From Yes71-27 sp040758635 (GTDB lineage Bacteria; Bacillota; Desulfotomaculia; Desulfotomaculales; Ammonificaceae), in the NCBI GenBank assembly GCA_040758635.1, contig JBFLVI010000002.1, positions 62,001 through 126,000 of the forward strand: 64,000 nt of DNA, read 5' to 3'. Of this stretch, positions 49,928 to 58,354 are shown piece after piece. Within the stretch, counting starts at the first letter, position 1; every line of letters begins with the position of its first letter. The notes under the pieces are model-generated. The model searched no databases, had not been told where the DNA came from, and saw nothing but the letters and a program-made list of their open reading frames with translations. Both the position numbers and the translations under genes were made by a program.

Positions 49928-50209
49928 GTGGACAACCTATCCTTCCGGCCGGCGGTCGTAAGATATTGCGAGTGTTGTAATGTTGCAGCAGCTGGTGCGA
50001 TTCCGATGGTAATAGATTGGCGTAAGATTCCTGTTTTATCTCCGAGAGGCTCTTTTTATCCTTACGGACTTACGAAGGAGTTTATGGTGTGCGTTCGCTG
50101 CGCTTATTTGGGAAGCACAGAATTCACTAAGCTATATAACATGCCGCGAACGCGGAAAATACCCTATACCATTAAGAAGTATGCGCTTGTTCCTGTAGTA
50201 AGCAAGTAG
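49928..50209 (+). CDS. 93-residue Cys protein, 5' end uncertain
   Basis: GTG at 49928 with GGGAGGA directly adjacent, so the start is poor. The same frame is open back to 49838 and reads as natural protein (ALDLLNQPRGIYHDSKGRLF) but offers no ATG, GTG or TTG; an ATG with a ribosome-like site lies at 49840 in another frame and stops after three codons. A frameshift or rare start is possible. CECCNVAAAG and VCVRCAYLG suggest metal binding. Confidence 0.5.
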   Translation: MDNLSFRPAVVRYCECCNVAAAGAIPMVIDWRKIPVLSPRGSFYPYGLTKEFMVCVRCAYLGSTEFTKLYNMPRTRKIPYTIKKYALVPVVSK

Positions 50210-50224
50210 TAATTTCGAGATTTT

Positions 50225-50317
50225 AGCCCGCCTGCGCGGCGGCTGTCAAGCCTCCTCGCTTCGCTCGGACCCCTTCGGGGCTAAAGGGCTTGACCGCCTG
50301 GCTTGGCGGGCTTTTTT
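50225..50317 (+). terminator. Branched terminator, copy 2
   Basis: Outer stem AGCCCGCC / GGCGGGCT, inner stem GTCAAGCC / GGCTTGAC, two small inner hairpins (including CCCCTTCGGGG), then six T residues. Same plan and shared CTTGAC.GCCTGGC segment as 46556-46659. Confidence 0.75.
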
Positions 50318-50356
50318 GTTTTCAAATTTAAAAGTTTAATAGGGAGGTGTGAGTAG

Positions 50357-50953
50357 ATGAAATTGACGTGTTGGAGCTGCGGTGAGCAGCAGGAAGTTAA
50401 AGTCGAGTTCAAATTTCCCGAGTTTGGCGTAGTCGACCACAGGTGCAGTTGCGGCGCAAGGATAAGGACAAGTGTGCTTAAAAAGCAGTCGGGCGTTAAG
50501 TATGCTGCCGTTTATCCCCACCGCCTGTTGCCGCTGGACAAGCTGCGCGGGGCGGTAGCGAAGACGGGGGCCGATGTGCTTCTTATGCCTGCGGAAAGGG
50601 CTTTTCTGTGGCCGGGCAAGCGGGTGATTGCCTTCGCCGTGGACGGAAGAGCTACGCTTCCCGAAACCGTGGTTCATCCCGAATGGGAGAACTCGCGGCA
50701 TCCTGTGTATTTTTCATTCGGGAATTACAACCGCTACAGTTCATACAGGGCGCGGGTAGGCGAGATGATGTGCCTTGCTGATGTCGTTATTGTTCCTATA
50801 ACATATGTCGGCGGCATGCGGTTTTATGACACGCCCCTGGTAATGCAGGAGGCGCAGAACAGGAAGAAGGAGGTGATTGTGCTAGAAGTAAACCTGGAAA
50901 AAGTTTCTGTCCCTGGCTATTTGCGTGAGGAAGACATGTTGCGAGTTGTTTAA
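50357..50953 (+). CDS. 198-residue protein with zinc-ribbon N-terminus and Rossmann-like body
   Basis: ATG at 50357 with AGGGAGGTG. CWSCGEQQE and HRCSCGARI form a four-Cys ribbon. The body (ADVLLMPAERAFLWPGKRVI, ARVGEMMCLADVVIVPITYV, RKKEVIVLEV) alternates strands and helices like SLOG or deoxyribosyltransferase folds. No certain family. Confidence 0.55.
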   Translation: MKLTCWSCGEQQEVKVEFKFPEFGVVDHRCSCGARIRTSVLKKQSGVKYAAVYPHRLLPLDKLRGAVAKTGADVLLMPAERAFLWPGKRVIAFAVDGRATLPETVVHPEWENSRHPVYFSFGNYNRYSSYRARVGEMMCLADVVIVPITYVGGMRFYDTPLVMQEAQNRKKEVIVLEVNLEKVSVPGYLREEDMLRVV

Positions 50954-50984
50954 CATCAAAATTTGAATTTTAAGGAGTGAAAGT

Positions 50985-51761
50985 ATGTCCAAAAAGACAA
51001 AGGCAACCGCTAAGGAGATTACTTTTAACGATTTGGCGGGCGGGTTGGCCAAGGCCATGGCGAATCTCAAGCGCGCCTATGTGCAGGTGAGCGAGCCCTT
51101 TGCGCGCAGCAACGGCCGGATTGCTTACGCTGTCACCGTGGCGGATGTTACGAAAGGCAGCGGCACTTTGGGTTTTTCGGCGACGGGCTTTGCAACCGAG
51201 ACGGAGCGCGGTTTGCTCCTGAGGGAGTTTGCCCAGCTCCGCATTAATACTCCTTCGGCCTGGAAGCGGCTAGCAGAGGCTGCTAAGGCAGTGGCATCTG
51301 AGGTCAGGGATACCGGTCAGGCAAAACGGCTAGTGAGCGGCGCCTTCATGCTCTTCGGTCAAATGGCTCGGAACGGCAACGGCGTGCGTGTGATTGCGCG
51401 TGTCATCGACGCAAAGAGTCCCTTTTATCTGATGAGCTTCTCCCTTTTCGTGGGCGAGTCCAAGCGGCAGCCCGGGAGCTATTACGTTATGCCTAGCCCG
51501 GATATCAACTACGGCACTTGCACCTTTGAGCTTACCCGGCGGAACCAGCAGATGATTCCTGTCATTCCTGCTCGGGGTGAAGACGGCGCTATTATCCGCG
51601 GTGAGGACGGTGCGGTCGAGTATACCCAGGGTGAGTCCCGGTGGGTGACCTGCGTGACCGGCGCCCTGGACGCTCTTGCTTACGTTATGGAAGGCGCTTT
51701 GGCCAGGGTGGCTGCCGAGAAAGCTTATACCATCATTCAGGCCAAAAGCGCTGAGGCGTAG
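50985..51761 (+). CDS. 258-residue hypothetical protein, possible nucleic-acid binder
   Basis: ATG at 50985 with TAAGGAGTG. Lys-rich start, then FARSNGRIAYAVTVADVTKG, and a beta part (VRVIARVIDAKSPFYLMSFS, GSYYVMPSPDINYGTCTFEL). Acidic tail. It is followed by a good terminator, so it ends a transcription unit. Single-stranded-DNA binding is a guess from size and position. Confidence 0.55.
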   Translation: MSKKTKATAKEITFNDLAGGLAKAMANLKRAYVQVSEPFARSNGRIAYAVTVADVTKGSGTLGFSATGFATETERGLLLREFAQLRINTPSAWKRLAEAAKAVASEVRDTGQAKRLVSGAFMLFGQMARNGNGVRVIARVIDAKSPFYLMSFSLFVGESKRQPGSYYVMPSPDINYGTCTFELTRRNQQMIPVIPARGEDGAIIRGEDGAVEYTQGESRWVTCVTGALDALAYVMEGALARVAAEKAYTIIQAKSAEA

Positions 51762-51775
51762 AAATCTCTCCCGCT

Positions 51776-51818
51776 TCCCCGGCGGTGTCGTTTTATTGGC
51801 ATCGCCGGGGATTCTTTT
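51776..51818 (+). terminator. Intrinsic terminator
   Basis: 12-bp stem TCCCCGGCGGTG / CATCGCCGGGGA (one G-T pair), 12-nt loop, then TTCTTTTTA. Confidence 0.85.
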
Positions 51819-51842
51819 TATTGTGAGGGGAGGACTGATGTC

Positions 51843-52310
51843 ATGAGGTCTTGCAGTAACTGCCGGTATCTGGTTTATATCCGCGATTTTGGTTCTGAGT
51901 CGCCGGCACCCCCGACCCGTGTTTATAGAGTCGGCGACATCCTGGTGCGGCAGGGGCTCAGGTATCATCCGGTATATGTGCCTTATTACTGCCGCATTAA
52001 ACTTGCCAGGTCGCTTGACAGGCTCGGACTCGATTCTAATCTGCCGGTTGAACGGCTGTATCAGTTCGTGGAGCCCGAGCAGATTGCCGACGCTCAGGTA
52101 GCTCGCTCGCTGGAGCGGCGGCTGAACGATTCTTATACCCGCCATCGCAGGGATAAAGTTTATTTCACGGAGCTCAACTTCCGCATGGAGCAGGTGGGTT
52201 CCGTGCGGCCCTGGGCGCAGTCGAGGGCGCGCCTCATCGAAGAAGCCCTCCGCGAAGAGGGTGAGTACTGCGGTGAATACACACCTCGTGTTAGTTATTA
52301 TAGTGGTTGA
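51843..52310 (+). CDS. 155-residue hypothetical protein
   Basis: ATG at 51843 with GAGGGGAGG. CSNCRYLVYI near the start, then TRVYRVGDILVRQGL, and basic helical segments (QSRARLIEEALREEG). Ends just before a consensus promoter. Family not recognised. Confidence 0.55.
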   Translation: MRSCSNCRYLVYIRDFGSESPAPPTRVYRVGDILVRQGLRYHPVYVPYYCRIKLARSLDRLGLDSNLPVERLYQFVEPEQIADAQVARSLERRLNDSYTRHRRDKVYFTELNFRMEQVGSVRPWAQSRARLIEEALREEGEYCGEYTPRVSYYSG

Positions 52311-52336
52311 CAAGTAAACCGTGTGGTTGATATAAT
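52307..52336 (+). promoter_or_regulatory. Consensus promoter TTGACA-N18-TATAAT
   Basis: Both hexamers are perfect; spacing 18. It lies at the end of the 155-residue gene and upstream of the helicase gene, giving a leader of about 75-80 nt. Confidence 0.85.
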
Positions 52337-52420
52337 ACTGATAGAATACCTTTGATTTCTTGCGAGCAGTCTAGCGCCTGGCTAGGCTGCAGATGTTTTT
52401 TATGGGAGCGGTGTCCGATA

Positions 52421-54205
52421 ATGATTGTCGTCGACCTTGTCGGTTCGGACATAGTATGCCGGGTGCGGGCGACAGGCAACTTATTTTACGAGCATGTTCG
52501 TACTTTACGAAAGCTTGGATTTAAATTTGACGGGACTAGGTCTTGGCGGATACCCTATTCACCTGCCGTAGTGGATAAGTTACTTGCCGCCTTTGGCGGT
52601 AATAATTTGGCTTACCTTACCTCCATGGAAGAGCTGAAGGGTGAAAGCCTGGAGTTGCCCGAACCAGATGAGTCTTTTTGGGAGGGGCTGTCTGATTTCA
52701 AGGAGTTCCTGGCTCCGCTGTTAAAGTTCGAACCGCGGCAGTACCAGTGGCGCGGCGCTTACTTTTTATATAAAAAAGAGCGGGGCCTGGTAGCGGACGA
52801 AATGGGGCTCGGAAAGACTTTTCAGGGCATAATGGCGGTAACGGCCGGACTGGAGGAGGGGAAGTTTTCGCGTGCACTTATCTTATGCCCCTCTCATCTA
52901 AAGTCTCAATGGAGGACGGAGTTTTATAAGTTTACGGAAACTGAGGCGGTTGTGTTGGACGGGGACAGAAAAAAGCGGAGCGCGATATACGATTCTTTGG
53001 GAGAGCGATTTGTAGCGGTCTGCGGGTACGAAACTATTCGTCAGGGTGACAGGTGGGACCTCGACTACCTGGCGGGACTGGGCTGCGGCTGCGTTCTCTG
53101 CGACGAAATACATCACGCTCGCAACCGCAATACCAACACGGCGCGCGCGCTCAGGAGCCTGGTTAAAAAGGTTCCTTACAGGTTTCTGCTGACCGGCACG
53201 CCGTTTCAGAAGCACGCCGAAGATGTTTACAGCATTTTTGAAATCCTTGACGCCCGGATACTCGGCAAGCTGGGTGAGTTCAAAAAGAAATATATTATTT
53301 ATTCCTTCAACGGACACTACACGGAGATTATAGGGTACCGCGACCTGGGGGACCTGCACCGGCGTATCAGCGTCCATATGACGCGTCGCCGCAAGTCCGA
53401 CGTTGGTCTCGAGCTACCTGAAAAGATAGAGCAGACGATACTGGTCGATATGACTGACGAGCAGAGGAAGCTGCATGGAGAGCTGCGCGCCAAGCTGCGT
53501 AGTGCCCTCGAAGCACTGAAAGACGCCGAAAACGCTGCCGCCGCGAGACGGCTGACCAATGAAATCAAATCTGTCTTTACCCTGTTACAGGAGGTGGCCG
53601 ACTGCCCGGCGCTCTTGAAGATGTCTTCCAGCCCCGGGGTCCGCAAGTACGGCGGAAGCGAGACGTCGCCTAAGATAAGCCTATTGCGGGACATCGTCTC
53701 CGAGAAGTTGGCGGGCGGCGAGTCGGTGGTGATTTTTACCCGCTTCAGGCGCTTCGCGCAGATGATTGCGTATGCGCTTGTCGATGCCGGAGTGGAGAAG
53801 GCGCCGCTTCTTGTGCACCAGGATGTTCCTAAGATTTGTAAAACGGGACTATATAATTGCAAGATGTGCCCTGTTTTTACCCTTGACAGTTGCGAGTCGC
53901 GGATAAAGATACAGGAAGTATTCAACGCCGGTTTAAACAAGGTGCTGGTCTGTACCGATGCTGCCAGAGAGGGGCTCAACCTCACCGCCGGCAGCACGCT
54001 CGTCCATGCGGACATTCTGTGGAACCCGTTTGCAATGGACCAGCGGAGCGACCGCATCCACAGGCTGGACAGCCCTCATGAGCGGGTGCACATCATCCAG
54101 CTGGTGAGCGCCGGCTCGATAGAGGAGAAAATGCTCGAAAGGATGCGCGACAGGCGCATCGCGGGGACTACCATAGTGGACGGGATAAGGCTGCTGGACG
54201 TCTGA
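52421..54205 (+). CDS. SNF2-family helicase / translocase
   Basis: 594 residues from the ATG at 52421; the frame opens 69 bp earlier but that would leave almost no leader from the promoter. N-terminus with KLGFKFDGTRSWRIPYSP resembles HARP-type substrate domains. Motifs: ADEMGLGKT (K132), DEIHHARN (D228, E229), LLTGTPFQKHAEDVYSIFE and DQRSDRIHRLDS. A CKTGLYNCKMC segment near 470 may bind zinc. It uses ATP to move on double-stranded DNA, probably in replication, recombination or fork repair. Confidence 0.9.
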   Translation: MIVVDLVGSDIVCRVRATGNLFYEHVRTLRKLGFKFDGTRSWRIPYSPAVVDKLLAAFGGNNLAYLTSMEELKGESLELPEPDESFWEGLSDFKEFLAPLLKFEPRQYQWRGAYFLYKKERGLVADEMGLGKTFQGIMAVTAGLEEGKFSRALILCPSHLKSQWRTEFYKFTETEAVVLDGDRKKRSAIYDSLGERFVAVCGYETIRQGDRWDLDYLAGLGCGCVLCDEIHHARNRNTNTARALRSLVKKVPYRFLLTGTPFQKHAEDVYSIFEILDARILGKLGEFKKKYIIYSFNGHYTEIIGYRDLGDLHRRISVHMTRRRKSDVGLELPEKIEQTILVDMTDEQRKLHGELRAKLRSALEALKDAENAAAARRLTNEIKSVFTLLQEVADCPALLKMSSSPGVRKYGGSETSPKISLLRDIVSEKLAGGESVVIFTRFRRFAQMIAYALVDAGVEKAPLLVHQDVPKICKTGLYNCKMCPVFTLDSCESRIKIQEVFNAGLNKVLVCTDAAREGLNLTAGSTLVHADILWNPFAMDQRSDRIHRLDSPHERVHIIQLVSAGSIEEKMLERMRDRRIAGTTIVDGIRLLDV

Positions 54206-54219
54206 ATCGGGGTGAAAGC

Positions 54220-54612
54220 GTGAGAGTTTTATATCAGTGCGAAATCTGCGGCCTCACTTACAAGCACTTAGAGGAAGCGGAGCGGTGCGAGGCGCGCGGG
54301 AGACCGCCAGAGTATCCCGTTGGGATGCTGTTTTCTCAGCGGGGCTATCCCGACATTGTCTTCGCTGTTGCCGAGAACTATCCCGAGGGCCACGTTAATT
54401 TTGTCGCCGCCTGGGCGGCGCGGGACAACGGCTATGGCGATAACTATAATGCAACTTGTGGCATTAGTGGAGCGCTATTTCCACCCGATTGCTCTCTTCT
54501 GGCATTTGAACGGATAGTTGCCAACCTCGAAAAGAGAAATATTCCTATAACCGTTTGGGATGGCGAGAAACCGGTAGCTTTGGGAGAGTTTCTTGCGCGA
54601 AAGGAGGGGTAG
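54220..54612 (+). CDS. 130-residue zinc-knuckle protein
   Basis: GTG at 54220 with CGGGGTG upstream. CEICGLTYKHLEEAERCEAR at the start is a Cys knuckle; the rest is alpha/beta (FVAAWAARDNGYGD, ITVWDGEKPVALGEFL). Overlaps the ribosome site of the next gene. Function unknown. Confidence 0.55.
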   Translation: MRVLYQCEICGLTYKHLEEAERCEARGRPPEYPVGMLFSQRGYPDIVFAVAENYPEGHVNFVAAWAARDNGYGDNYNATCGISGALFPPDCSLLAFERIVANLEKRNIPITVWDGEKPVALGEFLARKEG

Positions 54613-54614
54613 TA

Positions 54615-54842
54615 ATGGAGGGTTATCGCTGTCCGGCCTGCTATCAGGCTGACGGTTTTATCGAAGAGCTAACTCATTGCCGTGTTGTCAGGCGTGTCAA
54701 TGGTTATCTTGAGCATGTCGAAACCCTTGATTGGGACGGGACGGATGAGACGGAAAGTGTGTATTACTGTGTAAATTGCGGCGGTAGTTTTTCTGCCGAA
54801 GTTTTTGGGGTGGGCTTTGAGGATGGCGGCAATGAAAGTTAA
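54615..54842 (+). CDS. 75-residue Cys protein
   Basis: ATG at 54615 with AAAGGAGGGG. CPACYQADGF and YCVNCGGSF form two CxxC pairs, so a zinc ribbon is likely. Overlaps the next gene by 10-20 bp. Function unknown. Confidence 0.6.
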   Translation: MEGYRCPACYQADGFIEELTHCRVVRRVNGYLEHVETLDWDGTDETESVYYCVNCGGSFSAEVFGVGFEDGGNES

Positions 54843-55245
54843 GAAGTCTGAGATAGCCTATCTGCTTTTACGAGCGGTCGCTCCCGGGGGTCACGACGCG
54901 GGGCTGGACAGCCAGGAGGTTTACGGTCCCCGCGGTGGTATACGGGGTACAAAGCGTGTGGGTCTCGGTGTGCCGGCCTGGCTCTCAAGAGTAATAAGCA
55001 GGGGCGGCATTCGCCACGGGCAGCACTATTACTACATGCCTGGGTTCCGGCGGAGGAGGGCCCGACTTATGGCTGGGGGGAAGGTTCTTCCCGACACCCC
55101 CGCTGTGCGGGGAGCATTAAACGTGTTGTGCGACGAGCGCCTTTATCGCCAGGTTGCTTCTTATTTTGAGGAGGCGGGCCTGGATGCCGACCTGGACCCG
55201 GTTATTACTTTTGCCCTTTTGCATCCCTATGAGGTGGTGAAATAG
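54823..55245 (+). CDS. About 140-residue hypothetical protein
   Basis: ATG at 54823 or 54832, both overlapping the previous gene in another frame. Basic, with Gly/Arg-rich loops (YGPRGGIRGTKRVGLGVP, RRRRARLMAGGK) and a hydrophobic helix near the start. Ends at the GTG of the next gene. Family not recognised. Confidence 0.55.
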   Translation: MAAMKVKKSEIAYLLLRAVAPGGHDAGLDSQEVYGPRGGIRGTKRVGLGVPAWLSRVISRGGIRHGQHYYYMPGFRRRRARLMAGGKVLPDTPAVRGALNVLCDERLYRQVASYFEEAGLDADLDPVITFALLHPYEVVK

Positions 55246-55637
55246 TGGTTTCAGAGGAATATTACCGGTGTATTGTTGATAACGCCGCCTTGCGCCGTAA
55301 GCAGGCACAAGAGGGGGGATTGTTGGACAAGGTTTGCGCTGTTGCGCAGGAGCTGGGCGGGCCGGCCGACCGTTGTGGCATGGAAGACCGTTTGAACCAG
55401 GACGGATTTATTTTTTCTTCGCAGATAGGACTTTGCAGCGTTTACGTCAAGACCGGTCTTTTTAAGAAAAAGTTGGTTTTTCAAGCTTTGCCGCATGGCG
55501 CAGTCGTCACTTACATTCCTGGGCCCTGGGAAGATAGGCTCGAAGAGCTTTATGTCGAAGCGCAGACCAGGAGAAAAATTCGTGAAGTGGCAAGGTTAAA
55601 AGCGCAGTTTGGATTGGATATGTGCGAGGAGCGCTAG
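55245..55637 (+). CDS. 130-residue hypothetical protein
   Basis: GTG at 55245 with GAGGTGGTG. Helical start with QEGGLLDKVCAVAQELGGPA, then a beta part (FIFSSQIGLCSVYVKTGLF, KLVFQALPHGAVVTYIPG), then a basic helix. Function unknown. Confidence 0.55.
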   Translation: MVSEEYYRCIVDNAALRRKQAQEGGLLDKVCAVAQELGGPADRCGMEDRLNQDGFIFSSQIGLCSVYVKTGLFKKKLVFQALPHGAVVTYIPGPWEDRLEELYVEAQTRRKIREVARLKAQFGLDMCEER

Positions 55638-55639
55638 CT

Positions 55640-55789
55640 ATGCGTGAGTTCGAGGTCTATGTTTCTCCCGATGGCACCGTTTTCAGTCCCTGGTGGCACG
55701 GCGAGCTGGCGTTGATTGTCTGTTCGCTTTGTGGGCGGCAGGGCGAGGTGTGTCTTGGGTGCGACGTTCTTAACCCGTGGTGCGGGTAA
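55640..55789 (+). CDS. 49-residue Cys protein
   Basis: ATG at 55640 with GAGGAGCGC upstream, stop at 55789. CSLCGRQGEVCLGC suggests a zinc knuckle. Function unknown. Confidence 0.5.
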   Translation: MREFEVYVSPDGTVFSPWWHGELALIVCSLCGRQGEVCLGCDVLNPWCG

Positions 55790-55807
55790 CAGAAAGGAGT
55801 GAGAAAG

Positions 55808-55939
55808 ATGACTATTCCAGTTAAAGCGGCTATTGTTGTCTGTACTGGTTTTGCTCTGGGTTTCGCTGCCGGTCTTGCCGTTAGGCTGGCGGTGCGCTGC
55901 GTTGAAGCGAGAACGGCAAGGGGGTTGAAAGCATGTTAG
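55808..55939 (+). CDS. 43-residue membrane protein
   Basis: ATG at 55808 with AAAGGAGTG, stop at 55939. One hydrophobic helix (AAIVVCTGFALGFAAGLAVRL) with basic end. Its stop overlaps the next start (ATGTTAG). Confidence 0.5.
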   Translation: MTIPVKAAIVVCTGFALGFAAGLAVRLAVRCVEARTARGLKAC

Positions 55940-56049
55940 TCTGGGCGGCTTATATGACCGTGTGGTCGCTTTTATTCGGCGCTTCTTTTCACGCCGGCCT
56001 TGCCGCTGTGCGGGTATTAGAGCAGCGTTTTCCCCGGGGCAGGTGTTAG
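55933..56049 (+). CDS. 38-residue membrane protein
   Basis: ATG at 55933 overlapping the previous stop, stop at 56049. Hydrophobic helix (WAAYMTVWSLLFGASFHAGL) then a basic end. Paired with the preceding 43-residue membrane protein; possibly a two-component small membrane complex. Confidence 0.45.
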   Translation: MLVWAAYMTVWSLLFGASFHAGLAAVRVLEQRFPRGRC

Positions 56050-56050
56050 T

Positions 56051-56995
56051 GTGTGGACCAGGTGCGAGATAAGAGGCATAGTTAGGTTTCTTGCCTCACA
56101 AGGGGGGAGGTCCTGGCTACAATCTGCGGCCTCTGGTGCTGATGACCCCGAGCTTATCAGGGCGCTGTTTAATAGGTTTGGAGAAGAGATTTATAGCGAG
56201 TTGTCGGAAAATAAAGAAACCCCCGTTGAAATATTGGCAAAAATTGTAGACGCAAGTCTTATCAAAGTAAATTGGCTGTGGTTCGATGGACTTTTAAATA
56301 ATCCCAAGCTGCCCGCAGACCTGCTTGAAAAGTTGTATTGGGGTTTTCTTCCAGATTGGAGAGAAACAATGGGCAGTTATTTTGCGAAACATCCGAATAC
56401 GCCCCGTCATGTGCTTTTAGATTTAGCTGTCGCAACGCGCTGTGGGAAGGTTATTGCTGAAATCGTTGATTCTCACCCTGCTCTTTTTGAAGAAGTCGCC
56501 GCAATAGTGAATGAACGCATCCGGCGCGATATTGTAATTTTTGACTTTGACGACTGCAAATACCTGCTGGGGTGCGGCGTTCTTGATAAGGAGTCCGTCG
56601 TGAGGCTGTACCGTTTATTGTCTAGCGAGACAGAAAACAGAGTTCGCTATGGGCGCGAAAGATTATGGTTTAGCAAGGAGAATGCCGCTGTTAGGAGGTT
56701 GTTTGCAGCGAATGCGTTTACGCCGCCGGAGGCGCTGTCCAGACTCGCATTCGACAATGATTTAGGGACGCGGGCATGCGCTCTGGAGAATCCGTCGCTT
56801 CCTATAGAGACTATCCGGCGTGCGGCGGTTGTTGGGCTTCGCTATAATCATTACGGGGTGCTCGAGCATATTTCGCTCAATCCCAACTGTCCTGTGGATG
56901 TTCTGGTTATGCTCAGTATGTCTCCTCATGAGCCTGTGAGCAGGAACGCGAGGGAAAGGCTGGCGACAAAGCTTAGGGGGTTAGTTGAAAGTTGA
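56051..56995 (+). CDS. LRV-type helical repeat protein, long
   Basis: 314 residues, GTG at 56051. At least five repeats of the form x-N/H-P-x-x-P-x-x-(L/V)-L-x-x-L: NKETPVEILAKIV, NPKLPADLLEKLYW, HPNTPRHVLLDLA, NAFTPPEALSRLA, NPSLPIETIRRAA, NPNCPVDVLVMLS. This is the leucine-rich-variant (LRV) layout, giving a right-handed helical solenoid. Likely a protein- or nucleic-acid-binding scaffold. A shorter relative is at 48878. Confidence 0.65.
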   Translation: MWTRCEIRGIVRFLASQGGRSWLQSAASGADDPELIRALFNRFGEEIYSELSENKETPVEILAKIVDASLIKVNWLWFDGLLNNPKLPADLLEKLYWGFLPDWRETMGSYFAKHPNTPRHVLLDLAVATRCGKVIAEIVDSHPALFEEVAAIVNERIRRDIVIFDFDDCKYLLGCGVLDKESVVRLYRLLSSETENRVRYGRERLWFSKENAAVRRLFAANAFTPPEALSRLAFDNDLGTRACALENPSLPIETIRRAAVVGLRYNHYGVLEHISLNPNCPVDVLVMLSMSPHEPVSRNARERLATKLRGLVES

Positions 56996-57306
56996 CGTAT
57001 TTAGAGTTGACAAAAATTTTGGAAGATGCTCCTACTGAGCAGGCTTTAAGAGCGCGTACAGTCGCGTTTAACCTTTATTGCCCCGGGAACGACCGCCTTG
57101 GCGCTTTGTTTGCGCCGCTTGACGACGGCGTGGGCATGTTCCCGTATGCGGAGGCTTCGGTGCTAACAGGCGCTTGTATTGACCTGTCCAGGAGTTCGCT
57201 TTTGTTTGGCAGGCAAGCAGTTGACGAATGTCTGAAGATGTGCAGGCAGGTCTTAAGCGAGGCGCTTTCGATAGAGTCTTTATTGCGCGGGGTATTCAAT
57301 CTTTGA
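56992..57306 (+). CDS. 104-residue hypothetical protein
   Basis: TTG at 56992 overlapping the previous stop. Acidic and helical, with TKILEDAPTEQALRARTVA and a Cys pair (CLKMC) near the end. Family not recognised. Confidence 0.5.
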   Translation: MTYLELTKILEDAPTEQALRARTVAFNLYCPGNDRLGALFAPLDDGVGMFPYAEASVLTGACIDLSRSSLLFGRQAVDECLKMCRQVLSEALSIESLLRGVFNL

Positions 57307-57381
57307 GTAGTGATTTTTTTTCCTGATTTTTTATAGGTAATTTTTACGGAGCCTGTTGATGTCTTTTAGAGGTGGTGAGAT

Positions 57382-57609
57382 ATGCTGCCAAAACTTAAGT
57401 TCTCAGCTCATACAGACTATCTTGGTCGTGGAGGCTGGGGAACTTGCATTGGCGTTAACGTTTACAAGCGAGACTGGACGAACCCGCCTACAATTTATAT
57501 TTGCCCGGTTAACTCGCGGCATCGAGAAGCAGTCGGTTGTTGGATAAGTATACCGGTCGATGACCTGGAATTTTTTATCGAGTTTCTCCGACAGGTAGCC
57601 TGTGAATGA
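57382..57609 (+). CDS. 75-residue protein, paralogue of the 59.7 kb gene
   Basis: ATG at 57382 with AGAGGTGGTG. YLGRGGWGTCIGVNV, PVNSR and the final ISIPVDDLEFFIEFLRQVA match YLGRNGYAKCIGL, PINSR and EIPVEAIPVVIDALIKIA of the protein at 59743. A small beta domain with a C-terminal helix; function unknown. Confidence 0.6.
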   Translation: MLPKLKFSAHTDYLGRGGWGTCIGVNVYKRDWTNPPTIYICPVNSRHREAVGCWISIPVDDLEFFIEFLRQVACE

Positions 57610-57639
57610 CACAGGTGATGAAATGTAAGGAGGGTTTGT

Positions 57640-57759
57640 ATGAAAGACATCATTAGCACTCTTTTGGCGGCTGCGTTTGTTGCGATATTGGCATTGATGA
57701 CCTGGGGAGGGTTCGTGTGGTTTACGGTGTTCATTGCGCGAAAAGCCTGGGGAGATTAG
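57640..57759 (+). CDS. 39-residue membrane protein
   Basis: ATG at 57640 with AAGGAGGG, stop at 57759. One long hydrophobic helix (LAAAFVAILALMTWGGFVWF). Function unknown. Confidence 0.5.
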   Translation: MKDIISTLLAAAFVAILALMTWGGFVWFTVFIARKAWGD

Positions 57760-57849
57760 CAAGGGTTTAGTTTCTAGTTGGCTTGGAATACTTAACGTTT
57801 TTGTCAAGTTTGTCAAGTTTGTAATGTTTCCTTGGAAAGGGGTGAAAGC

Positions 57850-58044
57850 TTGATTCCGTTTAAATATTATCCAGGGATGAGACTGGAAACTGCCGCTGAG
57901 CTGGTGCACTTGGCTCGGCAGCTTGGTTACGCGGCGGTTATCACCGTTCATATTTTTGTTCGTGCGGTCGACAAAGAGATTTGTAATGAAGTTGATGCCC
58001 AGGAAAATATTCGCGCTTTGAAAGTGGGTGTTGGAAGTTGCTGA
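57850..58044 (+). CDS. 64-residue hypothetical protein
   Basis: TTG at 57850 with GGAAAGGGGTG. Alpha/beta with ETAAELVHLARQLGYAAVIT. Overlaps the next start by 7 bp. Function unknown. Confidence 0.5.
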   Translation: MIPFKYYPGMRLETAAELVHLARQLGYAAVITVHIFVRAVDKEICNEVDAQENIRALKVGVGSC

Positions 58045-58352
58045 AAGAGGTTATTAAGGTAGAGCCTGGTCGGGTGGTTTTTCCGACTCTTTTGGGATGT
58101 ATAGTTTGTGGCGGTGTTCGGGGAGTGGCAGGTATCGACGACAAAGATTTGGCATATCAGGTAGCCCTTATTCAGCACGGCTATTACCTGCGTGCCTGGG
58201 AGAAACACAATGTTTTAAATAAGTATCAGTTCCCCTATAAATGCATTTGCGAGTGCGACCACAGTTTCGAAGTGAGGTCGTTTTATATGTTCGAGCACTG
58301 TTACACCTGCCGCAAGTGCGGGTGGTCGGGAACGGTGGACAGTTCGGGGTGA
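58038..58352 (+). CDS. 104-residue zinc-ribbon protein
   Basis: TTG at 58038. CIVCGGVRGV near the start, CICECDHSFE and CYTCRKCGW near the end give several Cys pairs. It ends just before the CCA-enzyme gene. Function unknown. Confidence 0.55.
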   Translation: MLKEVIKVEPGRVVFPTLLGCIVCGGVRGVAGIDDKDLAYQVALIQHGYYLRAWEKHNVLNKYQFPYKCICECDHSFEVRSFYMFEHCYTCRKCGWSGTVDSSG

Positions 58353-58354
58353 GC

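Noticed and set aside
57075..57299. Minus-strand frame in the 57 kb region
   Set aside because: Antisense to a rightward gene in an operon that is otherwise all plus strand; no ribosome site.
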